Shown here piece after piece: positions 16,852 through 27,335 of a stretch of DNA of 64,000 nt (position 1 is the first letter of the stretch; each line of letters begins with the position of its first letter). The translations under genes and the position numbers were made by a program. Under the pieces are notes generated by a model. That model was not told the DNA's origin and made no database searches. It saw only the letters and a list, made by a program, of their open reading frames with translations. Source of the DNA: Bin75 sp965200435 (GTDB lineage Bacteria; Nitrospirota; Nitrospiria; Nitrospirales; UBA8639); contig OZ241337.1 in NCBI GenBank assembly GCA_965200435.1, positions 1,612,001 to 1,676,000 on the forward strand, read 5' to 3'.

Positions 16852-18405
16852 TCAGACGCCACGCGGTCTGATCCACGTTTCCACCTTGCCGAGAAATCCG
16901 TCGACCACCAACGCCAGGGCCGCTGCGGGCAATGCCCCGGACAGGATCACGGTGGTGTTGGCCATTTGTAATCCTGCGACAATCGGTACGCCCAAGCCTC
17001 CTGCGCCGATAAACGCAGCCAGCGTGGTCGTCCCCACGGTGATGACGCCGGCTGTTCGCACGCCTGCCATGATGACGGGCGCGGCCAACGGCAGGCGTAT
17101 CCAATAGAGGATTTGCCATTCCGTCATGCCGAGCGCACGAGCCACTTCCACGGTTCGGGGTGCCGCGTCGCGGAGACCGGAATAGGCGTTTCTCACGATG
17201 GGAAACAGGGAATAAATCCATAAGGCGATCACGGCTGGCAACATCCCGATGCCGAATATGGGAATCATGAAGGCGAGTAACGCAATAGAAGGGATCGTTT
17301 GCGAGAGTCCAATACCTCTTATGACGGGTTCGGCAACCGTTCGGTGACGTTCGAGAAGCAATCCCAATGGAACCGCCACCAGGACCCCTAACGCTAATGC
17401 CAGGCCAGCTAAACTCAGATGTTCGATGGTTCGACGCAGCAGCGTCGTTCGTTTTGCCCAGGCATAGGCAAAAAGCCCTTCCTGATGAGAAACCGCTTGC
17501 GGCGCATCATTGCCGTCAAACAGGTGGAGGGCCGACAAGGCATCGCGTGCCACCACTTCCACCGGTTCCCCACCTTCCTGCAAACGATCATTCAATTGCC
17601 GCATGGTCTCAACGTCGAACGCGTTGGTCAGCAATCCCAGGATCGCTCCCAATTCGGGGTATTGCGCAAGCGTGGAGCCTCGAATGAGGCCGGACGCTTC
17701 ATAGGGCGGGAAAAATTGTCGATCATCTTCCAGCACCACGAAGTCATACACGGCAAGCCGACCGTCGGTGGTATACACGTCGAGTACGTCGATTTCACCG
17801 GCGGCGGCAGCCTGATATTTCAGGGATTGTTGCATGGCCTGCACACGTTGAAAGGTAAGGCCGTACCGTGTTTGAAGACCGGGCAATCCATCGGGTCGGT
17901 TGATGAATTCATACCCTAACCCCGCGGTCAGGGACGGCGCGATCTCGACGAGATCTGAAATGGTTCGCAGAGGAGTACCGGCCGTTCGGGCGCGAGGAAC
18001 CGCGAGTGCGTACGCATTCTCAAATCCCAATGGATTCAGCCACCACAAATCCCAACGCTGTAAAAATTCCGCGCGAACGACGTTGAGCGCCGTTCGCGAA
18101 TCGCCGGTCGGCTCTTGCTGCAGAATACTGACGAGCCCGGTGCCCGTGTATTCGGGATACAGGTCGATGGCTCCGGTACGAAGAGCTTCAAAACAGACTT
18201 GTGTGCCGGCCAGGCCCAATCGCCGCTCCACGGACAGATCCGTGCGGGCTTCAATCAGTTGCGCGAAGATTTCAGCCAAGAGCTTGTTTTCCATAAAATT
18301 CTTTGACCCGACGACGATGCGATCCTCCTGCGAAAAGGCCGGTAAGGGAAGCAACAGGAAGAAGACCAGGGCCACCCAAGGCATCGACTGAAGAGGTTGA
18401 GTCAT
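16852..18405 (-). CDS. ABC transporter fusion: substrate-binding domain plus permease, EgtU-like
   Basis: 517 residues. Order: signal peptide (hydrophobic core WVALVFFLLLPLPAF, about 9-24), an OpuAC/OsmF-type binding domain (RIVVGSKNFMENKLLAEIFA through about residue 290, with the family's DLYPEYTGTG), then a five- to six-helix permease (about 315-505) with an EAA-type loop VEVARALGMTEWQILYWIRLP. Fused betaine-type permease and binding proteins are known; EgtU, the ergothioneine importer of Streptococcus and Helicobacter, is such a fusion but with the permease first. Here the binding domain comes first. Its ATG overlaps the ATPase stop by 4 bases. Position within an ergothioneine locus suggests transport of ergothioneine or a precursor such as hercynine; glycine betaine or another osmolyte is the main alternative. 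Confidence 0.82.
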   Translation of the reverse strand: MTQPLQSMPWVALVFFLLLPLPAFSQEDRIVVGSKNFMENKLLAEIFAQLIEARTDLSVERRLGLAGTQVCFEALRTGAIDLYPEYTGTGLVSILQQEPTGDSRTALNVVRAEFLQRWDLWWLNPLGFENAYALAVPRARTAGTPLRTISDLVEIAPSLTAGLGYEFINRPDGLPGLQTRYGLTFQRVQAMQQSLKYQAAAAGEIDVLDVYTTDGRLAVYDFVVLEDDRQFFPPYEASGLIRGSTLAQYPELGAILGLLTNAFDVETMRQLNDRLQEGGEPVEVVARDALSALHLFDGNDAPQAVSHQEGLFAYAWAKRTTLLRRTIEHLSLAGLALALGVLVAVPLGLLLERHRTVAEPVIRGIGLSQTIPSIALLAFMIPIFGIGMLPAVIALWIYSLFPIVRNAYSGLRDAAPRTVEVARALGMTEWQILYWIRLPLAAPVIMAGVRTAGVITVGTTTLAAFIGAGGLGVPIVAGLQMANTTVILSGALPAAALALVVDGFLGKVETWIRPRGV

Positions 18406-19157
18406 GAGGAATCCCTAGGGGAGCGATGGCGAAGCAATTGCCTAATGTAGTCGTGAGCCGGAGCGGCAAGAAGGTCGGCCGGGGTTCCGATCTGCAAGAG
18501 GTGGCCTTCCTTCAACACCGCGATACGGTCGCCGAGTTGCAGTGCCTCATCCACGTCGTGGGTGACCATAACCATGGTTTTTCGGAGGCGTTGCTTAAGG
18601 CCGAGGAATTGACGTTGGAGTTCGTGACGGGTAATGGCATCGAGTGCGCCAAAGGGCTCATCGAGCAAGACGATCCCGGGGTCGGCCGCAAGAGCCCTTG
18701 CAAAGGCCACGCGTTGTCGTTGCCCGCCCGACAGTTCAATGGGATACCGCGCTCGAAATCGCTGCGGGTCAAGATGAACGAGGTTCAGGAGTTTATGCAC
18801 CCGGCCCGTTCTTCGTTCGGGTTCCCATCCGAGTAACAGCGGGACGAGGCCGACGTTTTCTTCGACGGTCCAATGCGGCAGCAATCCGGCGTCCTGCTGC
18901 ACGTACCCGATGTGGCGACGGAGATCGATGGGGTCTTTGACTCGTAGCAGTTCGTCGTGAATGCGAACTTCTCCCGAACTGGGATGAGTCAACCCGTTCA
19001 ACATCCGGAGCAGGGTTGTTTTACCGGACCCGCTTCCCCCGATCAGGATCAGGGTTTCCCCTTCAAGCACTTCGAGATCGACGTGCTCGAGGACTCGAAC
19101 GCCGGGGTCGAATTCTTTGCTCACGTCGAGGAGACTCAGGACGGGTGGGTTTGTCAT
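18402..19157 (-). CDS. ABC transporter ATPase, OpuCA/EgtV-like
   Basis: About 251 residues from ATG 19157 (MTNPPVLSLLDVSKEF); the open frame extends to 19226 but that part looks non-coding. Walker A is GGSGSGKTTLLR, the signature LSGGQRQRVAFARAL, Walker B GIVLLDEPFGALD and the switch His in VMVTHDVDEAL. DVDEAL matches the betaine/proline uptake (ProV/OpuCA) branch. There is no C-terminal CBS pair, unlike long OpuCA proteins. It is the first gene of the operon and its stop overlaps the start of the binding-protein/permease fusion (ATGA), which it should energise. It diverges from egtB, with 137 bases between start codons. Confidence 0.88.
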   Translation of the reverse strand: MTNPPVLSLLDVSKEFDPGVRVLEHVDLEVLEGETLILIGGSGSGKTTLLRMLNGLTHPSSGEVRIHDELLRVKDPIDLRRHIGYVQQDAGLLPHWTVEENVGLVPLLLGWEPERRTGRVHKLLNLVHLDPQRFRARYPIELSGGQRQRVAFARALAADPGIVLLDEPFGALDAITRHELQRQFLGLKQRLRKTMVMVTHDVDEALQLGDRIAVLKEGHLLQIGTPADLLAAPAHDYIRQLLRHRSPRDSS

Positions 19158-19294
19158 GTATTTTTTCTTGACAAGACCTGACGATGACGATATTACAAAA
19201 CAGAGCGCGGGTATCGACTCTCCCACGACAGGAGGCCGAGTAGAATCGGACCTCGTCTCATCGAACGGTTCGACGCCCGGTTTCGTCAGTGATT

Positions 19295-20503
19295 ATGCCG
19301 CGTTTACTCGAAATACGAAAGGAATTAGCCGAGGCTCGGGCCTGCACCGATTCCATTTTTTCCCTGTTTCAACCGGAAACGCTCTATGAACGTCCTATTC
19401 CGGAACGCCATCGCGTCGTTTTTTACGTCGGCCATCTAGAGGCATTTGATTGGAATCAGGTTTGCCGTTGGACATTAGGCCAGCCTTCCTTTCACGCCAC
19501 GTTTGATTCGCTGTTCGAGGCCGGCATTGATCCCGAGGTCGGCTCAAAACAGGAAGACGCTCCCTCGGACTGGCCGGCGCTCGAAGAAATCCGCCGGTAC
19601 AACGTCAAGGCAAGGGAGTCGGTCGATCAAGCCTTGGAAGACGCTCCCGAAACGGTCCTGCGCATGGCGATCGAGCATCGTTGGATGCATGCCGAAACCA
19701 CGGCCTATTTGCTGCACCACGTGGCTCGCCATGGCAAAACGTCGCCCTCGTTGTCACCCCCACCGGAAAGTCCGCCACCTGAACATGCCATGATCGACGT
19801 TCCCCAAGGCGTTGCGACGCTTGGCCGTCGTGAGGGGTTTGGGTGGGATAATGAATTTGGCGAACATCAGGAAACCGTGCCGGCCTTTGCGATCAGCAAA
19901 TATAAAATCACCAATCAACAATATGGAGCATTCGTCGAACAGGGCGGTCCCGTCCCGCCGTTCTGGGTCAAACGCGGCGACCGCTGGTCTCTGTTGACGC
20001 TGTTCGAAGAAATTCCGCTCCCTTTGCACTGGCCCGTCTATGTGTCCCTGCAAGATGCGTGGGCTTATGCCCAGTGGGCCGGTCTCTCGCTTCCGACCGA
20101 AGCGCAATTTCATCGTGCGGCGTACGGGACGCCATCCGGCGAAGAGCGCGCCTATCCATGGGGAGACCGAATCGCCAACGGCGTTCACGGGAATTTCCAC
20201 TTTCGGTTTTGGGATCCAATCCCGGTTACGGCCAATCCGCGCGGTGACAGCGCCTTCGGGGTGTCCCAGTTAGTCGGGAACGGATGGGAATGGACCTCGA
20301 CGAATTTCCATCCCTTTGAAGGCTTCCAACCCTATCCGACCTATCCCGGCTACTCCGCTCGTTTCTTCGACGACGATCATTTCATCGTCAAAGGAGGAGC
20401 CCCTACCACGGCCTCCTGCCTGTTGCGCCGTTCATTCCGGAATTGGTTCCGCCAAGGCTATCCCCATGCCCACGCCGGCTTTCGATGCGTCAACAACACC
20501 TGA
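19295..20503 (+). CDS. egtB: ergothioneine biosynthesis sulfoxide synthase
   Basis: 402 residues from ATG 19295. An N-terminal DinB-like four-helix domain carries YVGHLEAFDWN (iron-ligand His, about residue 48) and HRWMHAE (HxxxHxE, about 128-134): together the three-His iron site of EgtB. The C-terminal half is a formylglycine-generating-enzyme-like domain (MIDVPQGVATLGRREGFGWDNEFGEH start, then LVGNGWEWTSTNF and AHAGFRCVN at the end). It joins hercynine to a thiol with oxygen to make the sulfoxide. No egtA or egtC is visible, so I infer cysteine rather than gamma-glutamylcysteine as sulfur donor. It is divergent from the transporter operon and likely shares a control region (19158-19294). 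Confidence 0.9.
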   Translation: MPRLLEIRKELAEARACTDSIFSLFQPETLYERPIPERHRVVFYVGHLEAFDWNQVCRWTLGQPSFHATFDSLFEAGIDPEVGSKQEDAPSDWPALEEIRRYNVKARESVDQALEDAPETVLRMAIEHRWMHAETTAYLLHHVARHGKTSPSLSPPPESPPPEHAMIDVPQGVATLGRREGFGWDNEFGEHQETVPAFAISKYKITNQQYGAFVEQGGPVPPFWVKRGDRWSLLTLFEEIPLPLHWPVYVSLQDAWAYAQWAGLSLPTEAQFHRAAYGTPSGEERAYPWGDRIANGVHGNFHFRFWDPIPVTANPRGDSAFGVSQLVGNGWEWTSTNFHPFEGFQPYPTYPGYSARFFDDDHFIVKGGAPTTASCLLRRSFRNWFRQGYPHAHAGFRCVNNT

Positions 20504-20554
20504 CCGACCGCTGTCTTTGTAGCCACGGCATCTTATGCCCGCGTTGTTCTCGCC

Positions 20555-20735
20555 TCATCACTCCCCCCTTGAGGGGGAGTCGCTGAAGCCAAGCCGTCAG
20601 GCGCCGGCTGAAGCGGTGGGGGGTAGGGTGGTGAAAGACTGAATCTATTGGCGCATTCTTCCTTCTCCTCCGTCATTTAGTCTGTATTGACTCCCTCTCC
20701 CATGTGGGAGAGGGCTGGGGTGAGGGGAAACCTGG
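20555..20735. repeat. REP-like palindromes between egtB and hsdM
   Basis: Two short hairpin motifs: CTCCCCCCTTGAGGGGGAG at 20561-20579 and CCCTCTCCCATGTGGGAGAGGG around 20693-20713, the latter followed by CTGGGGTGAGGG. The second type recurs at 37500-37590 and 37935-37975. These look like dispersed extragenic palindromes. No gene is seen in 20504-20880. Confidence 0.6.
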
Positions 20736-20886
20736 GGTAACGGGAAACCGTAAAATCCTAGCCTGAGGTGCTGGCTGACACGGTGAGACAATCCAGAGTC
20801 GTTCTTATCCTTTTCAGCGTGATGGGACAATGCTTGTCTAAAATATTCCCCACACCTTTGAAGATTTGCACAGAATAACATGTAAT

Positions 20887-20919
20887 GTCATGTTTGAAAT
20901 GTTTCATATCAAACATGAC
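20887..20919. promoter_or_regulatory. perfect dyad overlapping the hsdM start
   Basis: GTCATGTTTGA (20887-20897) and its exact complement TCAAACATGAC (20909-20919) are separated by 11 bases. The dyad covers two of the possible ATG codons and ends 7 bases before ATG 20927. The downstream protein has its own XRE-type DNA-binding domain, so this is a strong candidate autoregulatory operator. Confidence 0.7.
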
Positions 20920-20926
20920 AGAAATC

Positions 20927-22750
<1,824 letters not shown>

Positions 22751-22764
22751 TTGTGGACACTTAG

Positions 22765-22904
22765 GGACCTCTGATTTTTGTGATAGCGGGATGCAGGGCA
22801 TGGCGTCCTGCAGCGAAGCCCGAGGCGTATCACAGAGATAGGCGAGGGGTGAGCGAGGACACAACGCCGCCATGCGCCCGATAGTGCAATACATCAGAGG
22901 TTCC
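22765..22904 (+). mobile_element. MITE-A copy 3
   Basis: 140 bp with ends GGACCTCTGATT and ATCAGAGGTTCC and exact TTAG duplications (22761-22764, 22905-22908). It lies between hsdM and the protease gene, so it interrupts the restriction operon and ends only 25 bases before the next start codon. Confidence 0.9.
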
Positions 22905-22929
22905 TTAGGACCACAGGAGGTACGAAGGC

Positions 22930-23301
22930 ATGGGAGCGACGCACGTAACGGTCAGGATTACGAATCCCGCAGAGCCAGACAGGTTTTGGGAAGGGCTATT
23001 CCTAGTGGATGCGGGAGCCATCGATTCCCTGGTGCCCAGACAGCACCTGGAAGCCATCGGCCTCAAGCCCGAGGGGAAACGTCTGTATGAACTGGCCGAT
23101 GGAAGCGAGATTACGGTAGATGTTGCTGTTGCCAAGATTGAGTTCATGGGTGAATTCGTCGGCGGCACGGTCATCTTCGACGACACTGAGGCAGAGCCGC
23201 TGCTGGGCATGACGGCACTGGAATCCGTCGGCATCGAAGTGGATCCGCTGAATCAGCGGTTGAAGAGGCTGCCTGCCGTGCGGCTAAAGAGGCTGGAGTG
23301 A
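22930..23301 (+). CDS. retropepsin-like (clan AA) aspartic protease
   Basis: 123 residues. The catalytic loop is LVDAGAIDSLVP (Asp28), a DAG variant of the usual DTG/DSG, in the order expected for a single-domain retropepsin-like protein that works as a dimer. The flap-like hairpin (LYELADGSEITVDV) and the second hydrophobic-hydrophobic-Gly motif LLGMTALESVGIEVD follow. The ribosome site AGGAGG (22915-22920) lies 9 bases before ATG. It overlaps the hsdS start by 4 bases, so both are translated together. Its role beside a restriction system is unknown; it could process a partner protein. The insertion of MITE-A just upstream may have changed its expression. Confidence 0.75.
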   Translation: MGATHVTVRITNPAEPDRFWEGLFLVDAGAIDSLVPRQHLEAIGLKPEGKRLYELADGSEITVDVAVAKIEFMGEFVGGTVIFDDTEAEPLLGMTALESVGIEVDPLNQRLKRLPAVRLKRLE

Positions 23302-24545
23302 CGACAAAGGAGACAGCCCGTCTAGCGGACCTGTGCGTCCTGGTTTCAGACCCGGTAAGGCCCGGCACACTGTCGGAAACGTTCTATCTGGGACTTGAGC
23401 ACTTGGCCTCGGGGCGGCTCGTCCCCATCGGTGGCGGGTTGTCTTCGAACGTGCGAAGCACAACCTCGGTCTTCCAACCCGGCGACGTCCTTTACGGCAA
23501 GCTCCGCCCTTACTTGGACAAGGCGGTCCTGGCTGAGGAGGCGGGCGTCTGCACGACGGAGTTGCTAGTGCTCCGCGCCAAAGAGGACGTGGACTCGAGG
23601 TTCCTTGCCGCCGTTGTCCATTCGCCGCGCTTTGTCGAATATGCCATCGCGGGCATGACGGGTGTCCAACACCCCCGGACGTCGTGGGCGCACACATGTG
23701 AATTTGAGGTGCCTGCATTCACATTGGATGAACAACAACGGATTGCCGACGTCCTTTGGCTTGTACATGAGGCAATCGGAATCTCAGAGGCATTGGTTGA
23801 AGAAGGTCAAGCCCTCAAGCGCGCCGCGATGCAAACGCTATTCACGCGCGGCCTGCGAGGCGAGGCGCAGAAGGAAACAGAAATCGGCCCGGTGCCGGAG
23901 AGTTGGGAAATTGTATCACTTAGCGATTGCGCCTTTGTCCAAACTGGCGTCGCCAAGGGGCGCAAACTAGATGACTCCGAATCTATACGAGTGCCGTACT
24001 TGCGTGTGGCGAATGTTCAGGACGGCTATCTTGATCTCGTTGCAATCAAGACGATTTCTGTCCGTACATCGGAAATCAAAGGCTACAGGCTACAGCATAA
24101 CGATGTTGTTCTGACAGAGGGAGGAGACTTCGACAAGCTTGGGCGGGGTTTCATCTGACGTAGCGAAATTCCGCTTTGTGTTCACCAGAACCACATTTTT
24201 GCCGTCAGAACACAAAGAAGCAGACTGCTGCCCGAATTTTTCGCCTATCAAGCTCAAAGTCCCTACGGCAAAGCTTATTTTCTCAAGGTGGCTCATAAGA
24301 CAACCAATTTGGCATGTATCAACACCACGAAACTTAAAGCTTTTCCAGCCTTGATCCCAACGCTCGACGAGCAACGCAACATCGTTGCCATCCTCAAGGC
24401 AATTGACCGAAAGATTGACCTGCATCGCAAGAAACGGGTGGTGCTTGACGAATTGTTCAAGTCGCTGCTCCACAAGCTGATGACCGGCGAGATCCGAGTC
24501 GCTGCTCTTGACCTCTCGGCGCTCATCCACTACACCAACAAGTAG
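23298..24545 (+). pseudogene. hsdS: type I specificity subunit with an in-frame TGA
   Basis: The reading frame is continuous from 23298 to 24545 except for one TGA at 24156-24158. The family motif EGGDFDKLGRGFIW is cut exactly where Trp is expected: GGTTTCATC-TGA-CGTAGC, after which RSEIPLCVHQNHIFAV continues in frame and runs to the C-terminal coiled coil (LDEQRNIVAILKAIDRKIDL, LHKLMTGEIRV). A single G-to-A change explains it. The intact gene would encode about 415 residues: two target-recognition domains each followed by a helical spacer. The 286-residue truncated product keeps the first recognition domain and spacer. Truncated HsdS proteins can dimerise and stay active with a changed palindromic target (NgoAV is the known case), so function is not excluded. 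Confidence 0.85.
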
Positions 24546-24556
24546 GGAAACATCTG

Positions 24557-25624
24557 ATGCCCGAGCAGAGCAAATTCTTCGAGCAATATGTAGGGGACCT
24601 TCTTGGTGAATTGGGATGCCAGATACAAACGCAACCACCTGTGGGCGATAAAAATAAGGCGGACTTTCTAGCAACTACGCCAGACGGCGACAGATTCTGC
24701 GTTGAAGCGACGGAAGTGACATCTAGTCAATATCTACAAACACCCCTAGAAAGTGATGTAATCGAAAAACTAAATGGCATGTGCCATAACTCAGGCATCT
24801 ACTGGTATACCCTATTCGTGAAATCTGGGGAATTGCTTCAGCCTCTTGCGAAAAAAGACCTCCTTCCTATCAAGGAATGGGTTGAAGGATTAAGCACTGA
24901 AAAGCCTAAGCCATATCAACAAACCTTTGCTTGTCTTGATAGTGCTGTCCAAGGAGAGAATGTCCGTTGCCGACTTTTGTCATATCGAGGTGACTTTCCC
25001 CGACAAGGGGAATGGGTTATTGACATTAACGCATACCCCAAGTCTCCGCACAGGCAGGGAGTGAAATCTCTCATGTTTCCAGGATTTGGAAAGGGCGGCG
25101 GGGTAGACTCTGTGGGGCCTCTCGTCAGGGCAATGAAAGCTAAAGCACGTCAACATAAAGCTGTCAATGAACCGCTTCTGCTGGTGATAAACGATAAGAG
25201 TGTATTTCCTGCCGGTGATATCGACGTGGCGTTTGCATTGTTCGGATGGGTACAAGACGTGGCGCAAGGTATTCTCCGGGTAACGCCGCCACTAGGAAAT
25301 GGGAGACGTAGAAGTGCTTGGGGTGGGAAAGAAAATACCAAGATCAGCGCTATCTTACTGTTCACTGGGCTAACACAAAAGAGCCTTCCATATCAAAAAG
25401 TATGCCTGTACAGAAATCCATGGGCACTCTATCCCATCCCGTGTTGGCTTAAGCGGACTTTTCCCTCTGCGAAGATCGAACAAAAGTCGGGTGTCCTTTT
25501 CCTGTACAGACCGTCAGAGCGACACCTGAATTCAGTTCGAGGTCTTCCAGTAGAGCCTCATCCTCATACCAAGTTGCTACGAGCACTTAACGAAAATGCA
25601 CGCTCACAGTGGGGAGTATTCTGA
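24557..25624 (+). CDS. protein of unknown function, PD-(D/E)xK-like N-terminus
   Basis: 355 residues, 11 bases after the end of hsdS. I do not recognise the family. The N-terminal 60 residues read FFEQYVGDLLGELGCQIQ, then KADFLATTPDGDRFCVEATEV: a helix, an Asp, and an ExT at the next strand, the pattern of a restriction-like nuclease core with Thr in place of the usual Lys. The middle shows LLLVINDKSVFPAGDIDVAFALFG, common in proteins that bind DNA ends or act as nucleases of unknown specificity. The C-terminus is basic. The position inside a type I locus makes a DNA-targeting or defence role plausible, but this is inference. Confidence 0.55.
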   Translation: MPEQSKFFEQYVGDLLGELGCQIQTQPPVGDKNKADFLATTPDGDRFCVEATEVTSSQYLQTPLESDVIEKLNGMCHNSGIYWYTLFVKSGELLQPLAKKDLLPIKEWVEGLSTEKPKPYQQTFACLDSAVQGENVRCRLLSYRGDFPRQGEWVIDINAYPKSPHRQGVKSLMFPGFGKGGGVDSVGPLVRAMKAKARQHKAVNEPLLLVINDKSVFPAGDIDVAFALFGWVQDVAQGILRVTPPLGNGRRRSAWGGKENTKISAILLFTGLTQKSLPYQKVCLYRNPWALYPIPCWLKRTFPSAKIEQKSGVLFLYRPSERHLNSVRGLPVEPHPHTKLLRALNENARSQWGVF

Positions 25625-26014
25625 CAGAGAGGCGGACGAATTGACTAAACCTCAAGACCGCAAAGCGAAGCACGCGAACGAATGGGAAGATCTCAAGACG
25701 AAGTTTTGTTGGGACATGAAGTAAGCCCGGTGTTTACTGTGCTATAGGAGGCTCAAAAGTTCTTGGTGATGAGAGGGAAGAACTGAAACCGGGCGACGTG
25801 GTCGCCATGATCCACATCCATCCTAAGAAAGAAGCCTCTGCAGTGGAGTTCATGTCTCTGGTGGCGGCACGGTGGCTACCGCGACTGTGTTGCCCTCACA
25901 GGTGCGTCCCGTGACGGGGCGGACGTCACGCATGCCCGAGTTACGGTGGCTGTCTGAGCGTCACGTGGCGGAGGTCGGCTGGGTGCCGCTATGTTCTAGA
26001 ATAGTTTTGGCAGT
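25625..26014 (+). other. degraded region with a possible hsdR 5' remnant
   Basis: There is no open gene here. A short stretch from about 25932 reads MPELRWL, then in frame SERHVAEVGWVPL, resembling the N-terminus of HsdR (compare VRHAAEIGWTPLPPEE in the intact gene at 29.9 kb). The preceding 300 bases hold scattered coding-like fragments that I cannot assign. Confidence 0.3.
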
Positions 26015-26176
26015 CACCCAAGCTTGGATTTCAAGCGAGTGAGTCAGAGGCGGCCAATTTATTCGGTACCGGAGAGCAGCGACTACCGTGCTCTCGGCGT
26101 AGTGGACCAAGTCGACATCGTGTGGTTCTGGATCGGTCTGCATCACGAGTATGACAGGCTTGTCAGGCGAACGTAG
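26015..26176 (+). pseudogene. RelE/ParE-family toxin remnant
   Basis: A frame without start codon encodes HPSLDFKRVSQRRPIYSV followed by SDYRALGVVDQVDIVWFWIG and HHEYDRLVRRT, then a stop at 26176. YRALG...VWFWIG.H.EYDRL is the usual C-terminal half of RelE/HigB-type toxins, ribosome-dependent mRNA endonucleases. The N-terminal part is missing. It is one of several toxin-antitoxin fragments between hsdS and AIPR. Confidence 0.6.
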
Positions 26177-26267
26177 CTTTACGATAAAACATGGTTGGGG
26201 TGTGTATGCCACAGAAGATAACGGATGCCTCAATGGAATCCAATCGGATGTGGCATTGGCTGCTGGA

Positions 26268-26540
26268 GGCGAATAAGAAACGCTGGCGTTCAAGGAGACA
26301 ACCGGAACGCGCCGTGAGGCGACCATGACGGTGTGTGTTTTCCTGAATTATCGAAGCGGGCAGGTGCTGTTCGGCGTGACGGGGACGAGGCCGTGACCTG
26401 ACAGCAGGTGAGCGACCGCACCATCGAGGAGTTGAGCGCCGAACTTCGGCAAACTTCGGCAAATCGAGTCTCCGGTGTTTCCTGACGGTCGAACGGGTTC
26501 ACGTGGATGGCGACCGCGAAGTCACTGTTGAGCAAACTCG
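26268..26540 (+). pseudogene. AlbA_2/Schlafen-type ATP-binding domain fragment 1
   Basis: Translation gives GE-stop-ETLAFKETTGTRREATM, then TVCVFLNYRSGQVLFGVT, the opening of AlbA_2 (Schlafen-like) domain proteins, which normally read GESETLEFKxTTG. A TAA replaces the Ser codon, and after the GVT motif the frame shifts; later pieces (SERTIEELSAELRQ, VERVHVDGDREVTVE) are scattered in other frames. A second fragment of the same type lies at 27336. Confidence 0.55.
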
Positions 26541-26558
26541 ACCAGAGGAGAATAAATG

Positions 26559-26867
26559 ATGATTTCAGATGTTGCTGAGCGGGCTCCGGAACTGAAGCAA
26601 CTCTGCCGTGCTTACCATGTCCGGCGCCTCGACCTGTTCGGTTCGGCCTCGGCCAAGCGGGTTCAATCTGAAAGGAGTGATCTCGATTTTCTTGTCGATT
26701 TCCACCCGCTTCCTTTCAGTGACTACGCCGATGCTTATTTCGGCCTGCTGGACGCGCTACGACAACTTTTTGGACGGCCTGTGGACCTTGTCGTTCGGGC
26801 TGCCATTAAAAATCCTTACTTCTTGCAGTCGGTGGAGCAGACGAGGACCTGTGTTTATGAAGCTTGA
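26559..26867 (+). CDS. mntA: MntA-type nucleotidyltransferase antitoxin
   Basis: 102 residues (a double ATG at 26556/26559). The minimal nucleotidyltransferase signature is intact: DLFGSASAKR (Gly29-Ser30) followed by SDLDFLVDF (Asp42, Asp44). MntA antitoxins silence their HepT partner by AMPylating a Tyr next to its active site. A ribosome site gaggag precedes the start. The next gene, hepT-like, starts 11 bases before this one ends. MntA itself appears undamaged although its partner carries a premature stop and an altered catalytic residue. Confidence 0.85.
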   Translation: MISDVAERAPELKQLCRAYHVRRLDLFGSASAKRVQSERSDLDFLVDFHPLPFSDYADAYFGLLDALRQLFGRPVDLVVRAAIKNPYFLQSVEQTRTCVYEA

Positions 26868-27207
26868 AGCCAGGAAATATCTGTATGATATCTGGCAGGC
26901 TGTCACGTTGTTGAACGAATTCACTGCCGACAAATCGTTTGCAGATTACGAATATGACGCCATGCTGCGCTCCGCAGTAGAGCGCAAGTTCGAAATAGTC
27001 GGCGAAGCCTTGAACCAACTGGCGAAGGTTAACAGCGCGACGGCTGCTCGGATCAGTGGCTATCAGCGCATTATCGCCTTCCGAAACGTTTTGATTTACC
27101 AGTATGCCCATGTGGATGACCGGCTGGTATGAGGCGTAGTAGAGGCTGATCTTCCTACGCTGAGCCACGAGGTCGAAGCGCTGTTGGAGGGCAGGTTGCC
27201 TGATTGA
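26857..27207 (+). pseudogene. hepT: HepT-type HEPN toxin with premature TGA and altered active site
   Basis: The frame starts MKLEARKYLYDIWQAVTLL at 26857 and meets TGA at 27130, but continues in frame as GVVEADLPTLSHEVEALL to a stop at 27207. HepT proteins normally read DDRLVWGVV here, so TGA has replaced the Trp codon TGG. The HEPN ribonuclease motif, normally RNxLxHxY, reads RNVLIYQY: the catalytic His has become Tyr (CAC to TAC). Both changes are C:G to T:A transitions. The product is probably an inactive RNase, which would make the MntA partner dispensable. Confidence 0.75.
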
Positions 27208-27335
27208 ACCTGATTCCGGAGTGATGACAAGCTGGGACAAGCCTCCACGGATCCACGAGGGTTTTGTAGCGGGATGTCTGCCGTGTGGGAGGGTTTCCAG
27301 GACCCTTGATGAAATCTCAACGTTCGTCACGGCCG

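Noticed and set aside
23298..27207. TGA read as Trp (genetic recoding) or selenocysteine in hsdS and hepT
   Set aside because: Intact genes in the window, such as ftcD-like and mdh-neighbour genes, use TGA as an ordinary stop, and other transitions (CGA to TGA, CAG to TAG) occur in the same decayed genes. Mutation is the simpler reading; no SECIS-like hairpin was looked for beyond the obvious.
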